Shown: positions 12,101-24,219 of the stretch, in pieces
How positions within the stretch are numbered: position 1 is the first letter of the stretch
Layout: every line of letters begins with the position of its first letter
DNA from: Nannobrachium achirus
Lineage: Eukaryota; Chordata; Actinopteri; Myctophiformes; Myctophidae
DNA: 64,000 bases
Assembly: GCA_963921795.1 (NCBI GenBank)
Contig: OY997658.1
Coordinates: forward strand, 46,494,415 to 46,558,414
Direction of reading: 5' to 3'
Notes under the pieces: generated by a model
The model's input: the letters and a program-made list of their open reading frames with translations, nothing else
Told to the model about the DNA's origin: nothing
Databases searched by the model: none
Position numbers and translations under genes: made by a program

Positions 12101-13222
12101 GTATACAATTTATATACTCCAAACATACTATGCGTGAACTTAATGTACACTACTCTTTTATTTGCAGTGTACTTGAATTGCACTTTTCTTATACTTGAAG
12201 AAAACCATTTATATACTACAAACATACTATGCGTGAACTTAATGGACACTACTCTTTTATTTGCATTGTACTTGAATTGCACGTTTCTTATACTTGACGT
12301 ATACTAAGTTTATATTTGAACTGCACTATTTTCAGACTTGAGTTATACCATTTATATACTACAAACATACTATGCGTGAACTTAATGGACACTACTCTTT
12401 TACTTGCATTGTACTTGAATTGCACGTTTCTTATACTTGACGTATACTACGTTTATATTTGAACTGCCCTATTTTCATACTTGAAGTATAGCATTCATAT
12501 ACTGAAAATATACTATGTGTGAACGTAATGTACACTACTCTTTTACTTTGAATGTACTTAAATTGCACTTTTATTATACTTGAGGTATACTACGTTTATA
12601 CTTTAACGTACTATGCGTGAACTTAATGGACACTACTCTTTTACTTGAATTTCACTTTTCTTATACGTGACGTATACTACGTTTATATTTGAATTACTTT
12701 TAACCTTGAAGTATACCATTTATATACTCAAACTATACTATGCATGAACTTAATGTGCACTGCTCATTTACCTCTAGTGTACTTGAATTGCACTTTTCTT
12801 ATACATGAGGTATACTACGTTTATATTTGAGCGGCACTTTTTTCATACTTGAAGTATACCATTTATATGCTCGGAACATACTATGCATGAACTTGATGGA
12901 CACTACTCTTTTACTTGAATTGCACTATTCTTATACTTGACGTATACTACGTTTATATTTGAATTGCATTAATTTTAAACTTGAAGTATACCATTTATAT
13001 ACTCAAAACATACTATGCGTCAACTTAATGGACACTACTCTTTTACTTGCAGTGTACTTGAATTGCACTTTTTTTTAATACTTTACGTATACTACGTTTA
13101 TACTTGAACTGCACTATTTTCATACTTGAAGTATACCATTTATATATTCAAAACATACTTGAATTGCACTTTTCTTATACTTGAGGTATACTATGTTTAT
13201 ACTTGAACTGCACTATTTTCAT
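9195..13222 (+). repeat. Left outer arm: tandem array of AGTATACTT-rich repeats
   Basis: After about 400 bases of AGTATACTT-rich terminal sequence, the arm is built from variants of a 100-190-base unit. The unit contains GTGAACTTAATG(G/T)ACACTACTC, CAGTGTACTTGAATTGCAC and TTATATACTCCAAACATACT. Open frames inside the array come from the periodicity and are not taken as genes. Confidence 0.9.
10528..11682 (+). repeat. 385-bp higher-order repeat block within the left arm
   Basis: The same composite sequence starts at 10528, 10913 and 11298, spaced exactly 385 bases, and each contains subunits at about 100, 140 and 145 bases. The three copies differ by few bases, so this block was amplified later than the rest of the array. 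Confidence 0.8.
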
Positions 13223-13848
13223 TGTAGCGACGGGGTGCAACTAATTAATAAGTATTGTAATGGTTAAAGAAAGACAGAGTGTGAAATATTATAGCTTTGG
13301 AAATGGAGGACTGTATACTCTGGAGTTGAGGTTATGCCCACCACAGGGCTCCAGTCAAAGAGCAGTAATCAATGATGACACTTGATGGCGTTTTATGTGT
13401 TTTTTATAAAGGAGGTAGTTGGTGGACACAAACATACACAATGATGAATGGTATCTGAAAATATAGAAATACTACATAAGGATAAGGAGACAATAAACAA
13501 TATGCAGTAGTAACCTACACAAATTCAGCATATTACTGAAATGAGCCATGCACTCATGTGCCAGCTTAGACCCAGCATGCACTCACACACAGGTTAGACT
13601 AGGGCCTGTTAGCTTAGCCACTGAAGTTTAGCTAGCAAACACAATTACAAAAACAAACTTTTTAAACCACACACAGATCAATTCTGATACAATGACCTGT
13701 TACCACATGAACCATTATTGTTCTGCAGGACAGAAAACTCACTTTGTCAAGAACGCATTCTTATGTGCATATGTTTGTGTGTGGCTGCACTCATGCATGT
13801 AAACAGTTGGGGTCCTCTGTTCAAGTGGTGCCCAAACAACTGCCTCAA

Positions 13849-13989
13849 CTAAAGTGTCACCTGGGTCCTGATCAGAGGGTACCTGAGACATGCCTGCTCT
13901 AAATGGGGACAATAAAGGTGGTGATGGGGTTTGGTGTTGCTGAACTGTCTGTAGATTTCACTCTGAATGTGTAGACTTGCCGGTCCCAT
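13849..13989 (-). other. Short ORF in left inner arm (46 codons)
   Basis: It begins MGPASLHIQSEIYRQFSNTK and continues for 26 more residues with several His, Cys and Leu. It lies just after the minus-strand acceptor-like site. The first 20 residues are identical to the mirror-image ORF at 14623-14709. I recognise no protein family, and identity may simply reflect the inverted repeat. Confidence 0.25.
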
Positions 13990-14164
13990 TATACACCTAC
14001 AAATGAACAGATAAAGCACATTAGTTATGGGAGTCAACAGTAGTAATATACTTTGAATTGACAAGTAGAATGCCAAGATGTGTGATGATAATACCTTTGT
14101 CTGATGTTCTCCTCCTCCCAGGGTGGTGTTCGGGCAAAAGAGTTCCCCCCGGGAACACACACCC

Positions 14165-14172
14165 TATTTATA
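14165..14172 (-). promoter_or_regulatory. TATA box, left inner arm, pointing left
   Basis: On the minus strand TATAAATA follows CTCCCAGGAC. About 75 bases on, CAAAG|GTATTA could act as a donor (GT at 14094-14093). It mirrors the site at 14413-14420. Function is inferred from layout only. Confidence 0.4.
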
Positions 14173-14412
14173 GTCCTGGGAGGGTGAAACCAAGTGGGAA
14201 GTGGATAGAGGGGAGATTGAGAATGATTCTAATGCATTTAATAATACAAAAGTACTTAAAACACTAGCACATGGATATGCTCCTTTAATCCATATCTCCA
14301 ATTACCACTATGCCCACTAAATGTGTACACCCACCATACATTATTAAATGCATTAGAATCATTTTCAATCTCCCCTCTATCCACCCCCCATTTGGCTTCA
14401 CCCTCCCAGGAC

Positions 14413-14420
14413 TATAAATA
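14413..14420 (+). promoter_or_regulatory. TATA box, right inner arm, pointing right
   Basis: TATAAATA is preceded by CTCCCAGGAC. It is followed about 70 bases later by a good donor CAAAG|GTAAGG (GT at 14490) and then by TTCATTTGTAG (AG at 14614-14615). The order TATA, donor, acceptor, ATG suggests a small spliced transcription unit, unproven. Confidence 0.4.
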
Positions 14421-14622
14421 GTGTGCGTGTTCCCGGAGGGAACTCTTTTGCCCGAACACCACCCTGGGAGGAGGAGGAGACAGACAAAGGTAAGGGTTTT
14501 TACAAATAACAGCTTTACATTATCTTCACAAATCTTGAGTATTCTACTTGTCAATTCAAAGTATATTACTACTGTTGACTCCCATAACTAATGTGCTTTA
14601 TCTGTTCATTTGTAGGTGGATA

Positions 14623-14709
14623 ATGGGACCGGCAAGTCTACACATTCAGAGTGAAATCTACAGACAGTTCAGCAACACCAAACATTCCCCAAACTGTTTA
14701 CATGCATGA
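14623..14709 (+). other. Short ORF in right inner arm (28 codons, shortened copy)
   Basis: It shares the first 20 residues of the left-arm ORF, then HSPNCLHA and a stop, because the right arm has lost about 125 bases here. It is seven bases after the acceptor-like AG. No family recognised. Confidence 0.25.
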
Positions 14710-15289
14710 GTGCAGCCACACACAAACATATGCACATAAGAATGCGTTCTTGACAAAGTGAGTTCTGTCCTGCAGAGCAATAATGGTTCATGTGGTAACA
14801 GTTCATTGTGTCAGAATTGATCTGTGTGTGGTTTAAAAAGTTTGTTTTTGTAATTGTGTTTGCTAGCTAAACTTCAGTGGCTAAGCTAACAGGCCCTAGT
14901 CTAACCTGTGTGTGAGTGCATGCTGGGTCTAAGCTGGCACATGAGTGCATGGCATTTCAGTAATATGCTATGTTTGTGTAGGTTACTACTGCATATTGTT
15001 TATTGTCTCCTTATCCTTATGTATTATTTCTATATTTTCAGATACCATTCATCATTGTGTATGTTTGTGTCCGCCAACTACCTCCTTTATAAAAACCACA
15101 TAAAACACCAAGTGTCATCATTGATTACTGCTCTTTGACTGGAGCCCTGTGGTCGGCATAACCTCAACTCCAGAATATACAGTCCTCCATTTCCAAAGCT
15201 ATAATATTTCACACTCTGTCTTTCTTTAACAATTAAAATACCTATGCAGAACTGTGTTAGAATATTAATTAGTTGCACCCCGTCGCTAC

Positions 15290-18200
15290 AATGAAAATAG
15301 TGCAGTTCAAGTATAAGCATAGAATACCTCAAGTATAAGAAAAGTGCAATTCAATGTTTTGAGTATATAAATGGTATACTTCAAGCATGAAAATAGTCTA
15401 GTTCAAGTATAAACGTAGTATACGTAAAGTATAAAAAACATGCAATTCAAGTACACTGCAAGGTAAAGAGTAGTGTACATTAAGTTCATGCATAGTATGT
15501 TTTGAGTATATAAATGGTATACTTCAAGTAATAAAATAGTGCATTTCAAGTATGCAAGTAGTATACCTCACGTATAAGAAAAGTGCAATTCAAGTACACA
15601 GCAAGTGTACATTAGGTTCACGCATAGTATGTTTTGAGTATATAACTGGTATACTTCGAGTATGAAAATAGTGCAGTTCAAGTATGACCATAGTATACCT
15701 CAAGTATGAGAAAAGTGCAATTAAAGTGCACTGCAGGTAAAAGAGTAGTGAACATTAAGTTCACGCACAGTATGTGTTGAGTATATAAATGGTATACTTC
15801 GAGTATGGAAATAGTGCAGTTCAAATATAAACACAGTTTACGTCAAGTATAAGACAAGTGCACAGCAAGTAAAAGAGTAGTGTACATTAAGTTCACGCAT
15901 AGTATGTTTTGAGTATATAAATGGTATACCTCGAGTATGAAAATAGTGCAGTTCAAATATAAACGTAGTATACGTCAAATATAAAACAAGTGCAGTTCAA
16001 GTAAAAGAGTAGTGTCAATTAAGTACACGCATAGTATGTGTTGAGTATATAAATGGTATACTTCAAGTTTTAAAGTAGTGCAGTTCAAGTATGACCATAG
16101 TATACCTCAAGTAAAAGAAGAGTGCAATTCAAGTGCACTGCAGGTAAAAGAGTAGTGTACATTAAGTTCACGCACAGTATGTTTTGAGTATATAAATGTT
16201 ACTATTCAAGTTAAAAGTATTGCAGTTCAAGTATGACCATAGTATACCTCAAGTATAAGAAAAGAGTAGTTCAAGTGCACTGCAGGTAAAAGCGTAGTGA
16301 ACATTAAGTTCACGCACAGTATGTGTTGAGTATATAAATGGTATACCTCGAGTATGGAAATAGTGCAGTTCAAATATAAACGTAGTATACGTCAAATATA
16401 AAACAAGTGCAGTTCAAGTAAAAGAGTAGTGTCAGTTAAGTACACGCATAGTATGTGTTAAGTATATACATGGTATACTTCAAGTTTTAAAGTAGTGCAG
16501 TTCAAGTATGACCATAGTATACCTCAAGTAAAAGAAGAGTGCAATTCAAGTGCACTGCAGGTAAAATAGTAGTGTACATTAAGTTCACGTACAGTATGTT
16601 TTGAGTAAATAAATGGTATGATTCAAGTTTAAAAGTAGTGCAGTTCAAGTATGACCATAGTATACCTCAAGTATAAGAAAAGAGCAATTAAAGTGCTCTG
16701 CAGGTAAAAGAGTAGTGAACATTAAGTTCACGCACAGTATGTGTTGAGTATATAAATGGTATACTTCGAGTATAGAAATAGTGCAGTTCAAATATACACA
16801 TAGTATATGTCAAGTATAAGCTAAGTGCAATTCAAGTACAATGCAAGTAAAAGAGTAGTGTATTAAGTTCACGCCTAGTATGTTTTGAGTATATAACTGG
16901 TATACTTCAAGTATAAGAAACGTTCAATTCAAGTACACTGCAGGTAAAATAGTAGTGTACATTAAGTTCATGCATAGTATGTTTTGAGTATATAAATGGT
17001 ATACTTCAAGTTTAAAAGTAGTGCAGTTCAAGTATGACCATAGTATACCTCAAGTATAAGAATAGTGCAATTCAAGTAAAAGAGTAGTGTCCATGAAGTT
17101 CACGCATAGTATGTTTTGAGTATATAACTGGTATGGTTCAAGTTCAAAAGTAGTGCAGTTCAAGTATGACCATAGTATACCTCAAGTAAAAGAAGAGTGC
17201 AATTCAAGTGTACTGCAAGTAAAAGAGTAGTGTACATTAAAATCACGCATAGTATGTTTTGAGTATATAAATGGCCTACCTCGAGTATGAAAATAGTGCA
17301 GTTCAAATGTAAACGTAGTTTACGTCAAGTATAAGACAAGTGCACTGCAAGTAAAAGAGTAGTGTACATTAAGTTCACGCATAGTATGTTTTGAGTATAT
17401 AACTGGTATGGTTCAAGTTTAAAAGTAGTGCAGTTCAAGTATGACCATAGTATACCTCAAGTAAATGAAAAGTGCAATTCAAGTGCACTGCAAGTAACAG
17501 AGTAGTGTACACTAAGTTCACGCACAGTATGTTTTGAGTATATAAATGGTGTACTTCAAGTTTAAAAGTAGTGCAGTTCAATTATGACCATAGTATACCT
17601 CAAGTAAAAGAAAATTGCCATTCAAGTATGACCAAAGTCTTCCTCAAGTAAATGAAAAGTGCAATTCAAGTGCACTGCAAGTAAAAGAGTAGTGTACATC
17701 AAGTATGTTTTGAGTATATAAATGGTAACTTCAAGTTTAAAATTAATGCAATTCAAATATAAACGTAGTATACGTCAAGTATAAGAATAGTGCAATTCAA
17801 GTAAAAGAGTAGTGTCCATTAAGTCCACGCATAGTATGTTTTGAGTATATAACCGTTATACTTCAAGTATAAAATAGTACTGTTCAAATGTAAACGTAGT
17901 ACAATTCAAGTACCCTGCAGGTAAAAGAGTAGTGTACATTAAGTTCATGCATAGTATGTTCCGACTATATAAATGGTATACTTCAAGTATGAAAAAAGTG
18001 CTGTTCAAATATAAACGTAGTATACCTCATGTATAAGAAAAGTGCAATTCAAGTACACTAGAGGTAAAAGAGTAGTGCACATTAAGTTCATGCATAGTAT
18101 AGTTTGAGTATATAAATGGTATACTTCAAGGTTACAAGTAGTGCAGTTCATATGACCTTAGTATACCTCAAGTACAATAAAAGTGCTATTCAAGTACACT

Positions 18201-18703
18201 GCAGGTAAAAGAGTAGTGTACATTAAGTTCACGCATAGTATGTTTTACGTATATAAATGGTATACTTCAAATTTAAATGTAGTGCAGTTCAAGTATGACC
18301 ATAGTATACCTCTCGTATAAGAGAAGTGCAATTCAAGTAAATAAGTAGTGTACTTAAGTATACATCTGAGTATATGAATGGTTTATTTTAAGTAAGGGAA
18401 TAGCACAATTCTAGTGTATGAATACAATAATGTAAGTATACTCATATATACTTCATATATACTTTAAGTAAACTTAGAGTTTACTCGAGTATACTCAAAA
18501 GTGGGCCAATTCAGATTACTTTTAGTACGGTAGGTATACTGTAAGTATACTAACTAGTACACTAACTAGTACATTTGTTAGTATACTACTTGTACATAAA
18601 TATCAGTATACTTGTACTTAAAGTATACTTAAGAAATATACTCAAAGTTGACTTAAGTATACTTAGAAAAGTAAACTTGAAGTTTACTACTTTTTGGTAA
18701 GGG
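15290..18703 (-). repeat. Right outer arm: inverted tandem array
   Basis: This is the minus-strand version of the left array, with motifs such as GAGTAGTGTACATTAAGTTC and TATGTTTTGAGTATATAAAT repeated many times at about 100-200 base spacing. It is about 600 bases shorter than the left array and its units are more varied. It does not show the exact 385-bp period. Confidence 0.9.
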
Positions 18704-18794
18704 TAATGGATATGCCAAATGCATAAAAATGAGTGATGAGGCTGGTGGATTGATACAACACAGATAAACATCTACAGACCAGAGCTTTATCAGT

Positions 18795-18900
18795 GAGAGT
18801 GAGGGAGGGAGAGAGAGAGGGAGAGGGGAGGGGGGGATACAGTAGGGGGAGAGAAGGAGGGAGAGAGGGAGGGAGAGATGGAGTAGGGAGAGAGGCAATC
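18795..18900. repeat. Purine (GGGA/GA) tract
   Basis: Low-complexity G/A-rich DNA just outside the foldback element. Long open frames on the minus strand here are composition artefacts. Confidence 0.8.
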
Positions 18901-18994
18901 TGAGTTCCCAGAGGTAATTTTTTCCGCCACAAGGGGGCGAAAACTGAAAATTAGGAGAGGTAGAGATACAGTAGTAGGGGGAGAGAAGGAGGGA

Positions 18995-19297
18995 ATACCA
19001 GAACGCTCGCCCCAAAACACACTCGCCTCTGGCGCCTATCCGGCGGAACGGTAGAACGTTCTCTGCCTGGAATTCAGAAATGTAACTGTGATAAACTGTG
19101 CCTAAACGTTTAAACCTAACCTTATTCCTAACCTTAACCTCTATAAAACGGTGCCAAAACCTAACCTCATTCATAGCCTTATCCTCAGTCAAACAAATAC
19201 AAGAATACAAGAACTGCCCCACCGAGCGATCGGCTTGAGGTCGGCGGGAAAAAAATGAGGGCGAGCGTGTTTTAGGGCGAGAGCATTCCGGTTACCG
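18995..19297. mobile_element. MITE with CGCTCGCCC-type inverted ends
   Basis: The left end has GAACGCTCGCCCCAAAACAC. The right end has GCGTGTTTTAGGGCGAGAGC, which is its inverted match with a few differences. The body carries CCTAACCTTA-like stretches resembling telomere repeats, as does 45037-45440. No coding sequence. Confidence 0.6.
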
Positions 19298-19370
19298 AAG
19301 GAGGTAGAGTGAGGGAGGTTGTGTCTCTTGTGTGTGACGTCAGACCAGAGCTCAGTCATTGAGGTAGAAG

Positions 19371-19478
19371 CAGTGGTGTAAAGTAACTACGTACATTTAC
19401 TTAAGTGCTGTATTTAATTTTGAGGTATTTGTACTTTACTTGAGTATTTACAATTTCCAAGTACTTTTTCCACCACTG
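19371..19478. mobile_element. Short hAT-type MITE
   Basis: The ends are CAGTGGTGTAAAGTA and TTTTTCCACCACTG. It is flanked by GGTAGAAG (19363-19370) and GGTAGAGG (19479-19486), a 7/8 match as expected for an aged 8-bp hAT duplication. The body matches a repeat very common in fish genomes (AAGTAACT..GTACATTTACT..AAGT). Confidence 0.75.
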
Positions 19479-19528
19479 GGTAGAGGTAGACAGACAGAGA
19501 GGGGGAGTGGGGAGGCTGTTTACTTTGA

Positions 19529-19632
19529 ACCATGCAATAACCTGGCCAACAGGATAGGTGGTCAAAGGCTCAATGTGTAAACCATGCAATAACCTGGCCA
19601 ACAGGATAGGTGGTCAAAGGCTCAATGGGTAA
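19529..19632. repeat. Two tandem copies of a 52-bp unit
   Basis: ACCATGCAATAACCTGGCCA with its continuation occurs at 19529 and again 52 bases later, nearly identical. The second copy runs into the SINE-like head, so the duplication includes its 5' part. Confidence 0.8.
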
Positions 19633-19690
19633 AGAAGTTAAGCCTGGAAACAGAAGGTCCCTGGTTTGATTCCCGGCAATCAGCTGGGTG
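19610..19690 (+). mobile_element. tRNA-derived SINE head (Pol III box A/B)
   Basis: GGCTCAATGGGTAAAG resembles box A, and GGTTTGATTCCCGGC about 35 bases on is a good box B. The following DNA is AT-rich with no recognised SINE body. This is a SINE remnant, not a functional tRNA, since no acceptor stem closes. Confidence 0.4.
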
Positions 19691-21356
<1,666 letters not shown>

Positions 21357-21404
21357 AACCCCGCACACTCCGGGTGACGTAGTTGTTGCTGTTGGTGTGT
21401 GAAG

Positions 21405-21584
21405 CAGAGGCGTCAATTGGGTATGGCAAGCTATGGCAGCTGCCATACCTTGGCTACAGGGGAAAATAACTAAATGTACTGTAATCGTGCCCGTTGCTAA
21501 GGTATGGCAACATGACTGGTGTCTGCGCGTGCAAGACACCAGTCATGTTGCCATACCTTAGCTTTGTCTGATCTGACGCCGCTG
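21405..21584. mobile_element. hAT MITE with perfect 8-bp target duplication and a 29-bp-arm hairpin
   Basis: GTGTGAAG occurs at 21397-21404 and 21585-21592, exactly around the element. The ends are CAGAGGCGTCA and TGACGCCGCTG. Inside, 21496-21524 and 21534-21562 are perfect inverted repeats (GCTAAGGTATGGCAACATGA...) with a 9-base loop. At 180 bp it is non-autonomous. The perfect duplication suggests a fairly recent insertion. Confidence 0.9.
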
Positions 21585-21713
21585 GTGTGAAGTGAAGGCA
21601 GAGCTGCTGCTGCTGGATGGGTGAATCCTCATCCTCTACCCGCAAAGAACACAAAGCAACACTAGAATGCCCTCCTTTCCTTAAACCAACGCAGCTTTCA
21701 TATGACTTGAAAA

Positions 21714-22088
21714 GGTGAGTTTTCACATTAAAGACAAAACAAGGGAGGTTTGGCTATTTCGGCAGACTATAGCCTATTTTCGATACTAATAGGCTAATAA
21801 GGTAATAAACTAGACGTGTTATGTTCTAAATAGAGTGGAGTCTGTCTGGCTACTAGTAGAAACCATTTACGAGGATCAGTTTTCACTCCTTTAAATTTAG
21901 ACCTATATGACTGGTGAGTTTTCACATTAAAGACAAAACAAGGGAGGTTTTGCTATATCAGCAGACTATATTTCGATACTATTACCCTGCAATAAGGTAC
22001 GCTGGGCATGTTCTGTTCTAAAGAGAGTCAGGGGAGTCTGTCTGGCTACTATAGTAGAAACCATTTACGAGGATCAGCTTTCACTCGC
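21714..22088 (+). repeat. Tandem duplication of a ~175-bp segment beginning with a donor-like site
   Basis: Units 21714-21889 and 21913-22088 both start GGTGAGTTTTCACATTAAAG and end near ACCATTTACGAGGATCAG, with small indels between. Each start is a good splice donor context (AAAAG|GTGAGT, CTG|GTGAGT). The block lies 1.5 kb upstream of the kcnh2 ATG, so an untranslated exon is conceivable but unsupported. Confidence 0.7.
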
Positions 22089-22778
22089 TTCTTTGACTCA
22101 TAAGCGTGAGACCGCAATCACCTGCTCGCAGCAGGTGTCTCTCGTATCGAATCAGCGGTTTTTAGCAGCGCCTGCTGCTCTGCCCCGCTTTTGTCTAGTT
22201 TGTTCCAAAACATGTTCCTGACCGTCTGACTGCAATGCATATGGGGTTATCATCATCCTTGTACCTGTAACCTGACACACCCCAGTCTGAACTATACGGT
22301 CTAGTAGTGTGTAATCATGATGGATGGATGATGGAGAGACTATAGTGGTGCTGACGTTGCGCTTTATGTCCACTTTGTCATCCTTTTTCGGGTTACACAT
22401 CGCCATTCAGAAGATTGTTTAGTAGTGAGCAGCAGCGGTGGAGGAAAGAAAGGGTTAAAGCTGACATAATAGTGGCTGAGTGGCGCCGGTGGGGTGTGAC
22501 CAAAATAAATTAGACGTCACGTTTGCTATTTTCACTACTTAAACATTTGTTTTCTAATTTATGGAAATTTTCCTTTATTTATTACTGAAATTAGCCTACC
22601 CCTTTCTCGTGAAAATCTCATCTTTTGGTGTAATGTTTATTAAAAACAAAATGTGGGAAACATAAAAATGTGTCCGCGAGACCGTGACCCACAAACGGCC
22701 CCCGCACCACTGCTTGGGAACCACTGCTTCCAGTCAGAGCGCACAGTGAGGAGAGAGAGACACCCGCAGAGAGCTGCC

Positions 22779-22783
<5 letters not shown>
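22089..22783. other. Upstream intergenic DNA, nothing recognised
   Basis: Mixed-composition DNA, with a short AAACATAAAAATGTG... segment near 22650. No gene or clear repeat found. Confidence 0.5.

Positions 22784-22841
<58 letters not shown>
22784..22841. repeat. (GA)n microsatellite upstream of kcnh2
   Basis: GA run of about 58 bases, 780 bases before the kcnh2 start codon. GA tracts are frequent near promoters, but function is unknown here. Confidence 0.95.
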
Positions 22842-22844
<3 letters not shown>

Positions 22845-22929
22845 GGAAAAGCGCACCTCACCATCCACCTCAGGCTCAGAGGCGTTTTTACTTTCCACTG
22901 CTGTTCTGTGTTCCACACTGTTTAGTTGT

Positions 22930-23620
22930 GTGTTGTTGTTCAACAGGAGGACAGGTCTGGTGGAGAAGAAAGAAAGAAAGGTGGAACGAGAGAGGACCGA
23001 GATAAGGCAGTAAAGAAGACAGAAAACAGAAGAATAAACGCGCGACGAGCGTCTCTCAACTCAACTATGGCTGATGGAACGAGGCTCTTGTTCGGCAGGC
23101 TTCTGGCGCACTGCTCCCCCTCCCCGGAGCGGACTCTTCTCGGTGTTGTTGTTGTGCGGGGATGAGAAGTCAGTGTGGCTGCTGACTGACTGACTGACTG
23201 CTGCTGCTGCTGCTGCTGTTGTGGTGGTCTCCTTCGGAGCTTCTGCACTTCTGTCTTCTGACGCCCCCCGCGGGGACAGTGTAACCAGACACGGGCTCTT
23301 CTCCCGGCTTTCATCCTGGACACTGGAAACTTTAGTGTCCATCGAACCCCTGTTGTAACGGCTGTTTTCTAGAACCCTCCTCCTCCCTCTAGTTATACGT
23401 CCTCCTCTCTATCTCCCTTCCCCTCCACCACCGGCCAAGTTGGCCAAACTTTGGTCGGGAAGCAGGCTATTGGGGATTTATACATCTTGGTCCACTCCGC
23501 TCCTCATAACAGAGAGCACAAGCGCAGTAAACGCCGGGCAAACGACTTGAAGCGCACAGACATTATAGACCTAGTTGACATTTTACTACAATAAAAGTTT
23601 AAAAGGTTACCGCTGCAACC
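22930..23620 (+). promoter_or_regulatory. Probable kcnh2 promoter / 5' leader
   Basis: Base composition rises in GC and CpG relative to surroundings (for example around 23040-23130 and 23255-23320), with a (CTG)6 run at about 23200-23217. No clear TATA box is placed near the start. It is assigned because it directly precedes the first coding exon. The transcription start and any upstream intron cannot be fixed from sequence alone. Confidence 0.4.
23067..23165 (+). other. Candidate upstream ORF in the kcnh2 leader (32 codons)
   Basis: ATGG in a reasonable context (ACTATGG) opens a frame starting MADGTRLLFGRLLAHC and stops at TGA 23163-23165. It is not in frame with the channel ORF. If transcription starts upstream of it, it could lower translation of kcnh2. 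No family resemblance. Confidence 0.25.
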
Positions 23621-23696
23621 ATGCCGGTGCGGAGGGGGCACGTGGCTCCGCAGAACACCTTCCTGGACACCATCATCAGAAAGTTCGACAGTCAAT
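23621..23696 (+). CDS. kcnh2: ERG-type potassium channel, first coding exon
   Basis: This is the start of a voltage-gated potassium channel of the ether-a-go-go-related (ERG, Kv11) family, which carries the rapid delayed rectifier current that repolarises heart muscle. The exon reads [18 protein letters not shown], then IRKFDSQ and one base, followed by GTAAGT at 23697. This is the N-terminal cap before the PAS domain. It matches human KCNH2 at all but two positions (FEGQ there, FDSQ here). The 76 coding bases equal my recollection of the KCNH2 exon 1 boundary. ERG3 (KCNH7) has Gly where Asp follows FL, and ERG2 (KCNH6) has Tyr for Phe before it, so KCNH2 fits best; which fish duplicate (a or b) cannot be told. 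The start is fixed by the family. It is too short to show in a simple long-ORF scan. Confidence 0.88.
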
Positions 23697-24219
23697 GTAA
23701 GTAAATGACTTATTATTTTGCCTGATGATGAGTGACTACTATGGCTTATGTAGTTGTGTTTCTTTACTTCCACCAAGGCCTAATTGTTTCCAAACAGGTC
23801 AATCCTTAGGACAATCTAGTCTTAATTAAAAGTATGATTTGTGATATTCCTTTGTTAAAAGAAGTCTTAAATAGCTCTATATTTTGATAGCAATCATTGC
23901 TACTGTAGAGAGTGTTTTTTTTAAATAACAGGGTCCCTGACTCCCTGTCTCTCCAGCTCTTTCATACACAAGCAGCAATTAGCAATTAAGTAGCAATTGT
24001 ATCCAATCAGGAGAGAGGATACATACAGGATAAACAAGTCAAGTGAATTTGGAAGTGATGACACAAAGAAATGAGCAGGCAAAATTGGGACCAGAACAAT
24101 ATGCTGATGAATAGGTAGCCTTTGCAACCCACCTGAAAATAGATGGTAGGCATGTTATTGAATAAACAAGCAATGCATGCTAGTATCAAATAGTGCTTTA
24201 ACCTTTTAACAGAAAAAAA

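Larger units (their letters stand above)
13223..15289. repeat. Inner inverted repeat at the core of the foldback element
   Basis: TGTAGCGACGGGGTGCAACT at 13224 reappears inverted, ending at 15289. The arms match through 14246 and 14338, for example around GACTGTATACTCTGGAGTTG and its complement. The right arm lacks about 125 bases that the left has near 13810-13935. Sequence character changes sharply from the AGTATACTT arrays. Each arm holds an outward TATA box, donor-like and acceptor-like sites and a short ORF. Confidence 0.85.
9195..18703. mobile_element. Giant foldback (palindromic) element, about 9.5 kb
   Basis: The two ends are inverted copies of CCCTTACCAAAAAGTAGTA (9195-9213 and 18685-18703). 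They are flanked by TA at 9193-9194 and 18704-18705, as for a TA-targeting transposon. Left and right arms are inverted versions of each other over their whole length: outer tandem arrays 9195-13222 and 15290-18703, and an inner inverted repeat 13223-14246 / 14338-15289 around a spacer of about 90 bases. No transposase was recognised. The layout resembles Foldback/Galileo-like elements, whose long inverted repeats contain tandem subrepeats, but no homology to them is claimed. The arms have diverged and differ in length, so this is not a recent hairpin artefact. Confidence 0.8.

Noticed and set aside
10528..12307. Repeated 61-78-codon frames (MNLMDTTLLPAVYLNCTFLI and variants) in both strands of the left array
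   Set aside because: They recur with the tandem period, exist on both strands, and are fragments of non-coding repeat units without any family resemblance.
18653..19222. 189-codon minus-strand frame
   Set aside because: Spans the end of the foldback element, a purine tract and a MITE; Ser/Pro/Leu-rich by composition only.
19610..19690. Possible functional tRNA
   Set aside because: Box-like words only; no cloverleaf. Kept as a SINE head instead.
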